Positions 16,743-24,675 of a stretch of 64,000 bases of DNA are shown here, piece after piece (the first letter of the stretch is position 1; each line of letters starts with the position of its first letter). Position numbers and translations under genes: made by a program. The notes below the pieces were generated by a model that saw nothing but the letters and a program-made list of their open reading frames with translations, did no database searches and was not told the origin of the DNA. This DNA is from Vibrio maritimus (GTDB lineage Bacteria > Pseudomonadota > Gammaproteobacteria > Enterobacterales > Vibrionaceae): NCBI RefSeq assembly GCF_021441885.1, contig NZ_CP090439.1:62001-126000 (forward strand), in the 5' to 3' direction.

Positions 16743-19019
16743 CTAATAGCGTGATTTTAGCTGCTGTATAACTTCTGGTGGTGCAACTTTGGACAGTTGG
16801 CCTAGACATTCAGGTGCGCCTTGGTGTTTGTATTTGAGCATCAAATCGCACTTCGAGAATAAATGCTCTGGGTTTCGGCTCAGTTGATAGGCTTTGTCTA
16901 CGGCGTTAAGCGCGACATTCAAATTGGCAGTTTCCATAGACAAACCATATACGAACCAATATTGAGGATTGCTTGCCTCTAGCTCGGTAGCTTTTGCCAG
17001 TAACTGGCTGGCGGTCGCTTTATCACCCTGTCTTAGTTTTGAAAGCGCAGCACTGTAATGAATGGCTGCCGAGTTTGGCTGATTTTTCATACCTAGCTTG
17101 AGTGTTTGGTCTGCCAACTTCTCATCGCCAAGTCCTCGGTAGAGATCGGCAAGATTGATGTAGCTATTTTCAAAATAAGGCTCTATTTCAATGGCCCCTT
17201 GGTATTCTGCAATTGCTTGTTGGCTTTTACCCTGTGCCGCGTAGATATTGCCAAGATTGGTTCTTCCAAACCCTCGGTCTGAGTTGTACTCCTGAACTTC
17301 TATGTACTCTTTCAAAGGGGCATTTAGTTGGTCTTTTTGGAGTGGGTTTAACTCTCGCCAATATTGAGCCAGAGCACCTGCGGCTTCCGCTCGAACGGCG
17401 AGCACTTCATCTTCAAGGAGCGGAGAAATAATCTGCCAGCGCTGCAGAGCCGGATATGGCGCGCTGCCTTGTATCGCGCCAATTCGAATCATAGGTTGCT
17501 TGTTTTTCACTGCCCGTCCTAACGCGATCAAACTGTTTTGCCCTTGAAAACCAGCCATTCGTTGCAACGCTGACGCTCGTACAATGGATGGTTGGTTCAC
17601 ATCTTGCGCAATGTAAGAGAGCGCGTCTGCAGCCGCTGGGTGACCAATATCCGCTGCATAGAAAGCTACACCATAGTGTTGAGTATTTTGGTAGTTGGAT
17701 TTAGGGAACCACTGAGCCAGGGTTTCGCTCGCCCAGTCAGCTTCTTTGTCCTCATGACAGGCAGTACAAACATTCGGTGTGCCGATGTGTTTACTCATAT
17801 CTGGTCTAGGTATGTGCCAGCTGTGATCTCTTCTCGGATCGACTTCCATGTACGTCGTCTCTGGCATATGACAGGTTGTACATTTGTTAGCCTCTGTTCC
17901 TGCTTGGTGGAATGTATGCTTTTCTGGCGTGTATTCAGAGGCAACATGGCACTGAGCACAAACAGCTTCTTCTGGTATTTTGAGCTTTGCGGAATGGGGA
18001 TCGTGACAATTGGTACAAGTCACACCCTTTTGGGCCATCTTTGATTGTTCAAATGAGCCAAAAACATACACTTCGTCGTAGATCTGACCATCTGAGTGAT
18101 ATAGCTCTGGCGTTAAATTGGAGATTAAGTACCTATCAAATAGATCCCCTTGAACGTGATCATACTGCTCTGACAACTGAACACGGCGACTGTGGCATTG
18201 AGCACAAACCTTAACCTGTTGTGTCTCTTTGATGGACTCTGGTTGCAGTGTCGAATAGCCCTCTTGATAAACCCACTCCGAGACCGCTTTGCTTAAATCG
18301 CGATCAAAGCCATAATGATTATCTTGAGAAAAGTTGGTGGAATTTTCCTGCTTTGAGAGAGTTACATGCAAGCTGCCTGGTCCATGGCACGCTTCACAAC
18401 CTACGGTGATTTCTGACCAGGTTGTGTCATAGCGATTCATCGCTTTGTTGTATTTTTTTTCAAGATTCGTTGAGTGACAATCGGCACACATGAAGTTCCA
18501 GTTTTGACCAGTGTTAGTCCAATAAAACTCATCATTGATTGTTGTTTCTGGATAGAGGTGATACCAACGTTGCCCACCCTGATCTTTAGCCCTGGAATCC
18601 CAAGTAAAGGGGATCAGCTGCACGCGGCCATCATCAAACTCGACCATATATTGCTGAAGGGGGTAATGACCGAAGGTGTACTGGATTTGGTAGTCATAAA
18701 ATTGACCATCAGGACCTTGGATATTGACCCAAAATTGGTCGTCCTTTTTAAAGAATCGGTTGTCTTTGCCTTTAAACTCAAATACAGCGTTATCGAAATC
18801 GCCTAGGACACTGTGCTCTGTTGCGTGGTCCATCGCTCGCTCATGGTCTGAGCCTTTCCATTGCTCAACTTCTTTTTGGTGACACTCAACACAAGCTTCA
18901 CTGCCCACAAAACTCGCTTTTAAATTGTTTGAGGTCGACATCGTGCCATCACCGCCACGTGCCGTAACGCTCGTGAGCAGTATCACAACCACACTAAACA
19001 CTCGAACCACTGCGCCCAT
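16743..19019 (-). CDS. Octaheme c-type cytochrome with TPR domain
   Basis: A 758-residue exported protein. A signal peptide (about 1-20) is followed by eight CxxCH haem-binding motifs: CVECH at 42-46, then CADCH, CEACH, CAQCH, CTNCH, CAQCH, CTTCH and CTACH, all in the first 430 residues. The second half has a HEAT-like stretch (about 450-540) and TPR repeats (about 570-720). It should be a periplasmic electron carrier or reductase with a protein-binding tail. The layout resembles uncharacterised multihaem/TPR proteins of marine bacteria; the chain is too long and differently ordered for NrfA or octahaem tetrathionate reductase. A strong AAAGGA site precedes the ATG. No cytochrome maturation or quinol oxidase genes are adjacent. 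Confidence 0.85.
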   Translation of the reverse strand: MGAVVRVFSVVVILLTSVTARGGDGTMSTSNNLKASFVGSEACVECHQKEVEQWKGSDHERAMDHATEHSVLGDFDNAVFEFKGKDNRFFKKDDQFWVNIQGPDGQFYDYQIQYTFGHYPLQQYMVEFDDGRVQLIPFTWDSRAKDQGGQRWYHLYPETTINDEFYWTNTGQNWNFMCADCHSTNLEKKYNKAMNRYDTTWSEITVGCEACHGPGSLHVTLSKQENSTNFSQDNHYGFDRDLSKAVSEWVYQEGYSTLQPESIKETQQVKVCAQCHSRRVQLSEQYDHVQGDLFDRYLISNLTPELYHSDGQIYDEVYVFGSFEQSKMAQKGVTCTNCHDPHSAKLKIPEEAVCAQCHVASEYTPEKHTFHQAGTEANKCTTCHMPETTYMEVDPRRDHSWHIPRPDMSKHIGTPNVCTACHEDKEADWASETLAQWFPKSNYQNTQHYGVAFYAADIGHPAAADALSYIAQDVNQPSIVRASALQRMAGFQGQNSLIALGRAVKNKQPMIRIGAIQGSAPYPALQRWQIISPLLEDEVLAVRAEAAGALAQYWRELNPLQKDQLNAPLKEYIEVQEYNSDRGFGRTNLGNIYAAQGKSQQAIAEYQGAIEIEPYFENSYINLADLYRGLGDEKLADQTLKLGMKNQPNSAAIHYSAALSKLRQGDKATASQLLAKATELEASNPQYWFVYGLSMETANLNVALNAVDKAYQLSRNPEHLFSKCDLMLKYKHQGAPECLGQLSKVAPPEVIQQLKSRY

Positions 19020-19046
19020 CTGACATTCCTTTGCTTTGTTGCAAGT

Positions 19047-19071
19047 TATTGTTATTTCAATAATAACAATA
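19047..19071. promoter_or_regulatory. Perfect 10-bp inverted repeat upstream of the octaheme cytochrome
   Basis: TATTGTTATT (19047-19056) and AATAACAATA (19062-19071) are exact inverted repeats with a 5-bp spacer, 28 bp upstream of the cytochrome start. It looks like a dimeric repressor or activator site. It does not match FNR (TTGAT-N4-ATCAA), NarL/P heptamers or CRP. It has loose similarity to Fur/Zur-type A+T palindromes, but spacing differs from the Zur core. Confidence 0.55.
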
Positions 19072-19130
19072 GTCTAGAATCATCACTGAGCAAGGTGAGT
19101 TAGTTGATTTGGCTTAGATTTATACAAAAA

Positions 19131-19160
19131 AAAGAGAGGCGCTTTGCCTCTCTTTTCTTT
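19131..19160. terminator. Strong bidirectional terminator after the metal GTPase gene
   Basis: AAAGAGAGGC (19131-19140) and GCCTCTCTTT (19146-19155) form a 10-bp stem with a GCTTT loop. The minus strand continues with eight T residues and the plus strand with a T-rich run. It ends the minus-strand COG0523 gene, 17 bp after its stop. Confidence 0.85.
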
Positions 19161-19171
19161 GACAAATATCG

Positions 19172-20170
19172 CTACACTTCATTCAAGCCGCATAGCTTTA
19201 AAAGTATCGATTCTAGGTCTTGCCACGGCATCAGTTGCGAGTCGATAACCTCAATTCGAGATTCATACCCCTCCAGTGACATTTGATTGACGGAAACCAC
19301 GCGGTTAGCCACATTGAATGCAAAGCAGCCCTTGTCTGTATTGACCACCGCCTTCACGCGCTCAGCATTTAGATCGCTAAACAGCGAGAATAGCTGGTCG
19401 AAATCAAACTTGTGTTCTTCACCGATGATCCATCCACAGCTAAAATAGCCTTGTCCCTGGTTCTCACGACGTATATACGGTTTTTCTGGTGGCAACTCAA
19501 ATACTGGTTCAAGGTCGCTATGGTCATGATCGTCGTGATGATGACCATATTTAGAAGGCTCTTGTGCTACTTCGCGTCTTTCTATATCAAGTACTTCAAG
19601 GGGAAGCTCACCATTTTTAACCAGTTTGTGGAAGATTTTTGCTGGCTCTTGGTCAGTCAGCCAATCATTAAAGACATCAATGTCTTCTGCCGTGCACTGA
19701 TCGACTTTGTTGCCAATAATGACTTCCGCCGAGGCAAGTTGGTCATTGAAGTTTTTATTCTCTAGATGTCGATCGTCTGACAGGTTACGCGGGTCAACCA
19801 ACGCAATAGTGGCTCTTAAATCAATATACTTATCATATTGGTCTGACGTCAGCGTTTTAATAACCTGCTTAGGATGTCCCAAACCTGTTGGCTCGATGAT
19901 CAGGCGATCTGGCTTTTGTCGTAATAGTGCATTGATGCCAACAGACATAGGAACACCCGCCGTACAGCACATGCAGCCACCTGGTACTTCCTTAATCATG
20001 GCGCCACCATCTGCCATCATTGCGCCGTCAATGCCAACCTCACCAAACTCATTGACCAAAACTGCCCAGTTTTCATTCTCGGGTTTGTCTTTCAGCAGAT
20101 TGAGTATCGTTGTGGTCTTACCGACACCTAGAAAGCCGGTGATTATGTTGGTTGGGACTTGATTAGTCAT
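19172..20170 (-). CDS. CobW/COG0523-family GTP-dependent metal chaperone
   Basis: A 332-residue G3E GTPase. Walker A is GFLGVGKTT (residues 12-20), the metal-binding CxCC motif is GCMCC near 65-69, the Walker B/switch region is EPTGLGHP, and NKVD is the guanine-specificity motif. A histidine/aspartate-rich loop (GHHHDDHDHSD, about residue 214) precedes the C-terminal CobW_C domain. These features fit a zinc chaperone of the YjiA/ZigA type; there is no cobalamin gene nearby to suggest a true CobW role. The target enzyme is unknown. Transcribed alone, with its own terminator; no Zur-like site was recognised upstream. Confidence 0.85.
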   Translation of the reverse strand: MTNQVPTNIITGFLGVGKTTTILNLLKDKPENENWAVLVNEFGEVGIDGAMMADGGAMIKEVPGGCMCCTAGVPMSVGINALLRQKPDRLIIEPTGLGHPKQVIKTLTSDQYDKYIDLRATIALVDPRNLSDDRHLENKNFNDQLASAEVIIGNKVDQCTAEDIDVFNDWLTDQEPAKIFHKLVKNGELPLEVLDIERREVAQEPSKYGHHHDDHDHSDLEPVFELPPEKPYIRRENQGQGYFSCGWIIGEEHKFDFDQLFSLFSDLNAERVKAVVNTDKGCFAFNVANRVVSVNQMSLEGYESRIEVIDSQLMPWQDLESILLKLCGLNEV

Positions 20171-20253
20171 AGTCTTACTCTGTGTTTGCTTTTAAGGAAA
20201 GTATAACCGCAAATTATTCAATGATTCTAGAGTGATAGAGAGGAGAGCAAGAA

Positions 20254-20415
20254 GTGTTCAGGCGTTTACTTTATCGCAGACGACAAAAGGCGCACTTTGC
20301 GCGCGCCTTGATCCCTCGTGACTCAATCGTGAGTTTGCGAATCTCTGAACCAAATCGATCGGCTGAGATAAATTACGAGGCAGTAGTATGTGTATGTTGC
20401 ACATCCAAATTGTAG
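20254..20415 (+). CDS. Possible small basic protein (53 aa), doubtful
   Basis: A GTG with AGGAG eight bases upstream (20241-20245) opens a 53-codon frame. The product begins with an arginine-rich stretch (MFRRLLYRRRQK) and ends with CVCCTSKL. I recognise no family. The good ribosome site is the only positive evidence; a hairpin lies within the frame and no promoter is obvious, so it may be chance. Confidence 0.2.
   Translation: MFRRLLYRRRQKAHFARALIPRDSIVSLRISEPNRSAEINYEAVVCVCCTSKL
20287..20309 (-). terminator. Possible minus-strand terminator hairpin
   Basis: AAGGCGC (20287-20293) and GCGCCTT (20303-20309) pair around a 9-nt loop. On the minus strand the stem is followed by TTTTGTC, as in an intrinsic terminator, although no minus-strand protein gene lies upstream of it. 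It may end a small RNA. Confidence 0.35.
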
Positions 20416-20711
20416 GTAGGGATTTGAATCCTCCATGTAAGTCGAATATGAACCCTACACTCTAACTATGGTACAGAAACGATAAATTACAAGTTTTGAA
20501 GTGTGCCTGACATCACATATGTTGAACGGTGGTTCGAAATTGGAAAGCAAAGCACACGGTCTATGCATAACCTCAATTAGTCGAGTCATTTTCGGTGTAT
20601 CAGCGAATAGTGAAATACTACTTTTCATTCTTGCCACTGTTGCCAACTTTGTGAAGTCGTATAATTTTACCTTAGGTACCCATCAGTTAAGCCAAAAAGG
20701 TTCTTACTACA

Positions 20712-22109
20712 ATGACCAAAAGAGAGAAAATTAAACAGTCGTTACTTGCCCACGTGCCAAAAGAAACGATCAATCAATTTCTCTCTAGAGACAAAACACC
20801 GATTTCAGTTCTTCTTCTGTCATGTGTGGTCGGCGTATTTGCTGGGCTCGTTGGAACTCTTTTTGAGCTGGGTGTTCATTTCGTTACCGAAACCCGAACG
20901 GATTGGCTAAAAGACGAAATAGGCTCCGTTTTGCCGCTATGGTTACTTGCTTTTCTTATCAGTGCTCTACTCGCGTTCGTCGGTTTTTTTTTGGTCCATA
21001 AGTTTGCCCCTGAAGCAGCGGGGTCAGGTATTCCAGAGATCGAAGGCGCGATGGATAATATGCGCCCTGTTCGTTGGTGGCGAGTTTTACCTGTAAAGTT
21101 CTTTGGTGGTCTTGGAGCCCTCGGCTCAGGCATGGTATTGGGACGTGAGGGCCCTACCGTTCAAATGGGTGGTAATATTGCCCGTATGGTGACGGATATA
21201 TTTCGGGTGAAAAACGATGATAGTCGCCATACCCTTCTGGCCTCTGGTGCTGCGGGTGGTCTTGCCGCTGCGTTCAATGCCCCTCTAGCAGGCATTATGT
21301 TTGTTGTTGAGGAGATGCGCCCACATTTTCGCTACTCCCTTATCTCTATCAAAGCCGTGTTGATTTCTGCGGTGACGGCAACCATTGTTTTTCGCGCCAT
21401 CAATGGGCAACACGCGGTCATTACCATGCCGCAATACAACTCGCCTGACCTACAAGTACTATGGCTATTCCTGTTACTTGGGGCCTTGTTTGGTGGATTT
21501 GGGGTTGTGTTTAATCGCCTAGTGACGGTATTTCAGGACTTGTTTGTTCGTATTCATAAAAACGACCTAAAGCGTTTCCTTTTCACAGGCTCAATGATTG
21601 GCGGTACGTTTGGCTTATTGCTACTGTATGTACCAGAACTTACTGGCGGGGGCATAGGTTTAATCCCCGAAATAACCAACGGGAGTTTTAGTGCTCAAGT
21701 CTTGATACTTCTCTTCATCGGACGGGTTCTGACAACGCTTATCTGTTTTGGCTCGGGTGCGCCTGGCGGTATATTTGCGCCAATGTTGGCGCTTGGTACT
21801 TCCTTTGGTTACGCTTTTGGCCTAGTCGCACATACCCTTTTCCCAGAGCTTCCCATAGAGCCGGGAGTGTTCGCTATCGCAGGAATGGGAGCGCTATTTG
21901 CTGCCACTGTGCGTGCGCCAATCACAGGAATTTTGTTGGTTATCGAAATGACCAATAACTATCACTTGATATTACCTTTGATCATCACAGCGGTTGGCGC
22001 TACCATCGTCGCCCAGATGCTTGGTGGCCAACCTATCTATAGCCAACTTCTACATCGCACCATTAAAAACGAAAAACTCCAGCAAGTTGATCTACCTAGA
22101 AAAGAGTGA
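20712..22109 (+). CDS. clcA: ClC-type H+/Cl- exchange transporter
   Basis: A 465-residue integral membrane protein of the ClC family, exchanging chloride for protons, probably in acid resistance. All key motifs are intact: GSGIPE (104-109), GREGP with the gating glutamate at 146, the internal proton glutamate in VVEEMRP, GAPGGIFAP, and the chloride-coordinating tyrosine in GGQPIYSQL. Length equals E. coli ClcA (473) and no C-terminal CBS domains are present, as usual for the bacterial short form. The ribosome site (AAGG) is 11 bases from the ATG. It is followed by a separate transporter gene with its own likely promoter. Confidence 0.92.
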   Translation: MTKREKIKQSLLAHVPKETINQFLSRDKTPISVLLLSCVVGVFAGLVGTLFELGVHFVTETRTDWLKDEIGSVLPLWLLAFLISALLAFVGFFLVHKFAPEAAGSGIPEIEGAMDNMRPVRWWRVLPVKFFGGLGALGSGMVLGREGPTVQMGGNIARMVTDIFRVKNDDSRHTLLASGAAGGLAAAFNAPLAGIMFVVEEMRPHFRYSLISIKAVLISAVTATIVFRAINGQHAVITMPQYNSPDLQVLWLFLLLGALFGGFGVVFNRLVTVFQDLFVRIHKNDLKRFLFTGSMIGGTFGLLLLYVPELTGGGIGLIPEITNGSFSAQVLILLFIGRVLTTLICFGSGAPGGIFAPMLALGTSFGYAFGLVAHTLFPELPIEPGVFAIAGMGALFAATVRAPITGILLVIEMTNNYHLILPLIITAVGATIVAQMLGGQPIYSQLLHRTIKNEKLQQVDLPRKE

Positions 22110-22138
22110 ATTTAATCATACTGTAAGATGTTTCATGG

Positions 22139-22166
22139 TTACGTGATCTAGAAAAGCATGTATAAT
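22139..22166 (+). promoter_or_regulatory. Possible sigma-70 promoter of the TDT transporter gene
   Basis: A consensus TATAAT (22161-22166) has a weak -35 (TTACGT, 22139-22144) 16 bp upstream. A small CTGCT/AGCAG hairpin lies between it and the GTG start at 22229. Confidence 0.4.
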
Positions 22167-22228
22167 TAGACGGCTAGACTGCTAAAAAATAAGCAGCCAT
22201 TGGATATGGAATTTCAAGAGAGCCCCCT

Positions 22229-23197
22229 GTGACAATAAGCTTTGCTCCCCTTAAACGTCTTACCCAGTTTCATAATGTACCGACTTCTCAAGCCTCCTTG
22301 GCGCTTGGTATGATCGGCTTAGGGCATGCTTGGGCGCTGTATATTCCTGAAATAGGTAAACAGATTCAGCCTATATTAGCGGCATTAGGCGCTATTCTAC
22401 TGCTACCGGTATTAATCAAATACCTACTGAATAGACATATCTTCTCGGCGGATATTAAGAATCCCTTAACAGGTAGTTTGATGGCGCCAATGAGCATGGC
22501 GCTCTTAATTCTCTGTGACTACCTCGCGGTTATTCAACCAATCGTAGCCTATCCCCTCTGGTTTGCCGCATTAACACTTCATGTATCGATGGCTGTGTTA
22601 TTTTTCTTCCACCAAATAAAAAACTTCCGAATGTCGAATATAGTGCCTAGTTGGTTTCTCTATCCAGTGGGCCTAATCAGTAGTTCATTGGCTGGAACAC
22701 AATTTGGGCACACCGTTTACTCGGAAACTATTGCATCAGTTTGTATTACTATTTACTTTTTTATGTTGCCGCTTGTTCTATACCGTTTGGTATTCGAAGG
22801 GATGCTAAGAAAACGGGCAAGACCCACTTTGGCCATTATGGCAGCTCCGATCAACCTCACATTATCTGCATACTTAGTCAATTTTCCCGAACCTGATCCT
22901 ATACTCACTGGGGCGTTAGCTGGTATCGCCATCACAATGACTATGCTGATCTATTTGTGCTACTTCCGATTACTGAAGCTCAAATTCCAGCCTTCAATAG
23001 CAGCAATTACGTTTCCCTCAGTCATTAGTTCTATTGCGATGCATAGACTTACCACGTTTTTTGAAGCCGAGCACCCACATTGGCACTGGCTACATAATTT
23101 TGGATTTCTCGAACTGACTGTGGCCACGTTAGCAGTGGTTTGGGTGAGTGTAGGATTTGTAAAAATGTACTGGCCTGAGCTTGGTAGAAGTAGCTAA
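22229..23197 (+). CDS. TDT-family transporter (TehA/SLAC1-like)
   Basis: A 322-residue protein with about ten hydrophobic segments, from GMIGLGHAWALYIP near residue 27 to the last helix near 305. The order and spacing match the tellurite-resistance/dicarboxylate transporter (TDT) family, to which TehA and plant SLAC1 anion channels belong. The substrate is unknown: tellurite, C4-dicarboxylates, sulfite or simple anions are all seen in the family. Translation probably begins at the GTG; AAGAG lies nine bases upstream. No TehB methyltransferase gene is adjacent, so a tellurite role should not be assumed. Confidence 0.7.
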   Translation: MTISFAPLKRLTQFHNVPTSQASLALGMIGLGHAWALYIPEIGKQIQPILAALGAILLLPVLIKYLLNRHIFSADIKNPLTGSLMAPMSMALLILCDYLAVIQPIVAYPLWFAALTLHVSMAVLFFFHQIKNFRMSNIVPSWFLYPVGLISSSLAGTQFGHTVYSETIASVCITIYFFMLPLVLYRLVFEGMLRKRARPTLAIMAAPINLTLSAYLVNFPEPDPILTGALAGIAITMTMLIYLCYFRLLKLKFQPSIAAITFPSVISSIAMHRLTTFFEAEHPHWHWLHNFGFLELTVATLAVVWVSVGFVKMYWPELGRSS

Positions 23198-23358
23198 TAT
23201 TTTGTGATACAAATATCAATAATGAGGTAGGAGCGTAAATTTTTCAATCACTTAGACCCCCAACAGGTATAAGCAAAATAAACATAATCCCATAGAATAT
23301 AGTTCATTTTGCAAACAGAACCAAAAAATAAAATATTCACTAATGACAGCAGCTCGTT

Positions 23359-23389
23359 TGTCGGCAATAAATAAGTGCATCGGCCGACA
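23359..23389 (+). promoter_or_regulatory. Inverted repeat in the cqsA leader
   Basis: TGTCGGC (23359-23365) and GCCGACA (23383-23389) can form a 7-bp stem with a 17-nt loop, 31 bp before the cqsA ATG. It could be an mRNA hairpin that affects translation or a protein site. The rest of 23198-23358 is A+T-rich, with a possible -10 (TAGAAT near 23295), and contains no gene. Confidence 0.35.
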
Positions 23390-23420
23390 TATGATTTCAA
23401 TTACATAGAGAATAACTGCT

Positions 23421-24602
23421 ATGCACTTAACTCAGATTAAAAAGTCTCTCCCAGAATTTATTACTAAAAAGCATGAGCATTTTATTGCGGACAGGATCAG
23501 CTCGAATACAGAAAATCATCCTGTTGTTTGTGGCGGTCGACCAACTAGCAACGATGTTGTAATGCAAACAAATGACTACCTTTGCCTGCATGACCACTAC
23601 GAAATTCAAGAAGCTCATATTCAGGGAATACGCGAAACCAAAGAAAGCTTACTCATGTCCGGTGTTTATTTGCTGGGCGAAGAAAAAGAGAGTGACTTCG
23701 AATCGAAATTGGCGCGTCATGTTGGGTTCGAAAGCTGCTTAGTTGCTCAGTCAGGCTGGACTGCGAATGTAAACCTTCTGCAAGCTATCTGCGACAAAGA
23801 TACAAACGTCTACGTTGATTTCTTTGCCCATGCTTCATTGTGGGAAGGGGCACGCATTGCAGGGGCCAAGGTGCACATGTTTATGCACAACAATATCAAG
23901 CACCTGAAGCGTCAAATATCGAGAAACGGCAGCGGAATCATTCTTGTAGATTCTATTTACAGTACCGTTGGCACGGTTGCTCCACTGGTGGATCTCGTTT
24001 CGCTTGCCTACGAGTTTGATTGTGCCTTGGTCGTTGACGAATCTCATTCGCTAGGAACCCATGGTCCACGAGGGGCTGGTCTCGTTGCCGAGCTGGGGCT
24101 TACCGAGCATGTTGATTACATTACCGCGAGTCTCGCTAAAACATATGCCTATCGCGCTGGTGTTATTTTAGCCAATGAGAAAACCAACTATTGCGTGCCA
24201 ATGGTCGCTTTTCCGGCAATTTTTAGTTCAACAATGCTGCCTTACGAACTCGCTCGACTAAGCAAAACACACGACGTCATCGTAAGCTCTGAGAAGAGAC
24301 GACAAACACTCAACGAGAACGCTCAATACCTAAATAAGGAACTGCGTTCCATTGGCTTTGCCATTCAAAGTGAATCGCAAATCATAGGTTTGGAAACTGG
24401 TGATGTAGAAAACACGATTAAAGTAAGAAACTACTTTGAGGAAAACGGTGTGTTTGGCTCAGTGTTTGCCCCACCAGCGACACCTAACAATAAGCACATA
24501 CTAAGATTATCCATCAATGCGATGCACACTAAGCAGGATCTCGATAAAGTCATAGAGGTTTGCCGATCAGCTTGGCTGAACAACGACCTTATCTTCTATT
24601 AA
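23421..24602 (+). CDS. cqsA: CAI-1 autoinducer synthase CqsA
   Basis: A 393-residue PLP-dependent alpha-oxoamine synthase that makes the Vibrio autoinducer CAI-1 family from an acyl-CoA and S-adenosylmethionine. The PLP lysine is Lys240 in ASLAKTY, the cofactor-binding aspartate is in VVDESHSLG (206-209), and the protein has the CqsA-like length and N-terminus rather than that of AKB ligase or 8-amino-7-oxononanoate synthase. The receptor gene cqsS is adjacent and convergent, the standard vibrio arrangement. The acyl chain length preferred by this enzyme cannot be read directly, but see the receptor. No strong ribosome site is seen (GAGAATAACTGCT), hinting at translational control. Confidence 0.93.
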   Translation: MHLTQIKKSLPEFITKKHEHFIADRISSNTENHPVVCGGRPTSNDVVMQTNDYLCLHDHYEIQEAHIQGIRETKESLLMSGVYLLGEEKESDFESKLARHVGFESCLVAQSGWTANVNLLQAICDKDTNVYVDFFAHASLWEGARIAGAKVHMFMHNNIKHLKRQISRNGSGIILVDSIYSTVGTVAPLVDLVSLAYEFDCALVVDESHSLGTHGPRGAGLVAELGLTEHVDYITASLAKTYAYRAGVILANEKTNYCVPMVAFPAIFSSTMLPYELARLSKTHDVIVSSEKRRQTLNENAQYLNKELRSIGFAIQSESQIIGLETGDVENTIKVRNYFEENGVFGSVFAPPATPNNKHILRLSINAMHTKQDLDKVIEVCRSAWLNNDLIFY

Positions 24603-24610
24603 GATATAAA

Positions 24611-24640
24611 AACGCCTACATCAATGTAGGCGTTTTCTTC
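24611..24640. terminator. Bidirectional terminator between cqsA and cqsS
   Basis: AACGCCTACA (24611-24620) and TGTAGGCGTT (24625-24634) form a 10-bp stem with a TCAA loop, followed by TTCTTC on the plus strand and TTTATATC on the minus strand. It serves both convergent genes. Confidence 0.85.
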
Positions 24641-24675
24641 TTTGTTAATCCAGTCCCTTTACAGTCGTAGTTCAA

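Larger units (their letters stand above)
20171..20711. other. 541-bp stretch without a confident gene
   Basis: Between the metal GTPase and clcA I find no protein gene that I can support with confidence. It holds a hairpin at 20287-20309, a possible 53-codon GTG reading frame at 20254-20415, and minus-strand promoter-like hexamers (TTGTAA-N16-CATAGT, around 20470-20495) that would direct a short RNA ending at the hairpin. A segment near 20418-20440 looks superficially like a tRNA T-arm but no tRNA folds around it. The clcA promoter must lie in the right-hand part. Confidence 0.5.

Noticed and set aside
17592..18044. A 150-codon frame opposite the octaheme cytochrome
   Set aside because: It lies wholly antisense to CxxCH-bearing coding sequence and looks like no known protein.
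19707..20162. A 151-codon frame on the plus strand, opposite the metal GTPase gene
   Set aside because: The opposite strand encodes a clear COG0523 protein with all motifs; the frame has no ribosome site and a composition typical of a shadow.
20418..20440. A minus-strand segment that resembles a tRNA T-arm (GGATTCAAATCCC)
   Set aside because: No acceptor stem, anticodon arm or CCA end could be placed around it, and the stem pairs imperfectly.
22229..23197. Calling the TDT protein a tellurite-resistance determinant
   Set aside because: The family carries several anions, and no tehB-like gene is adjacent.
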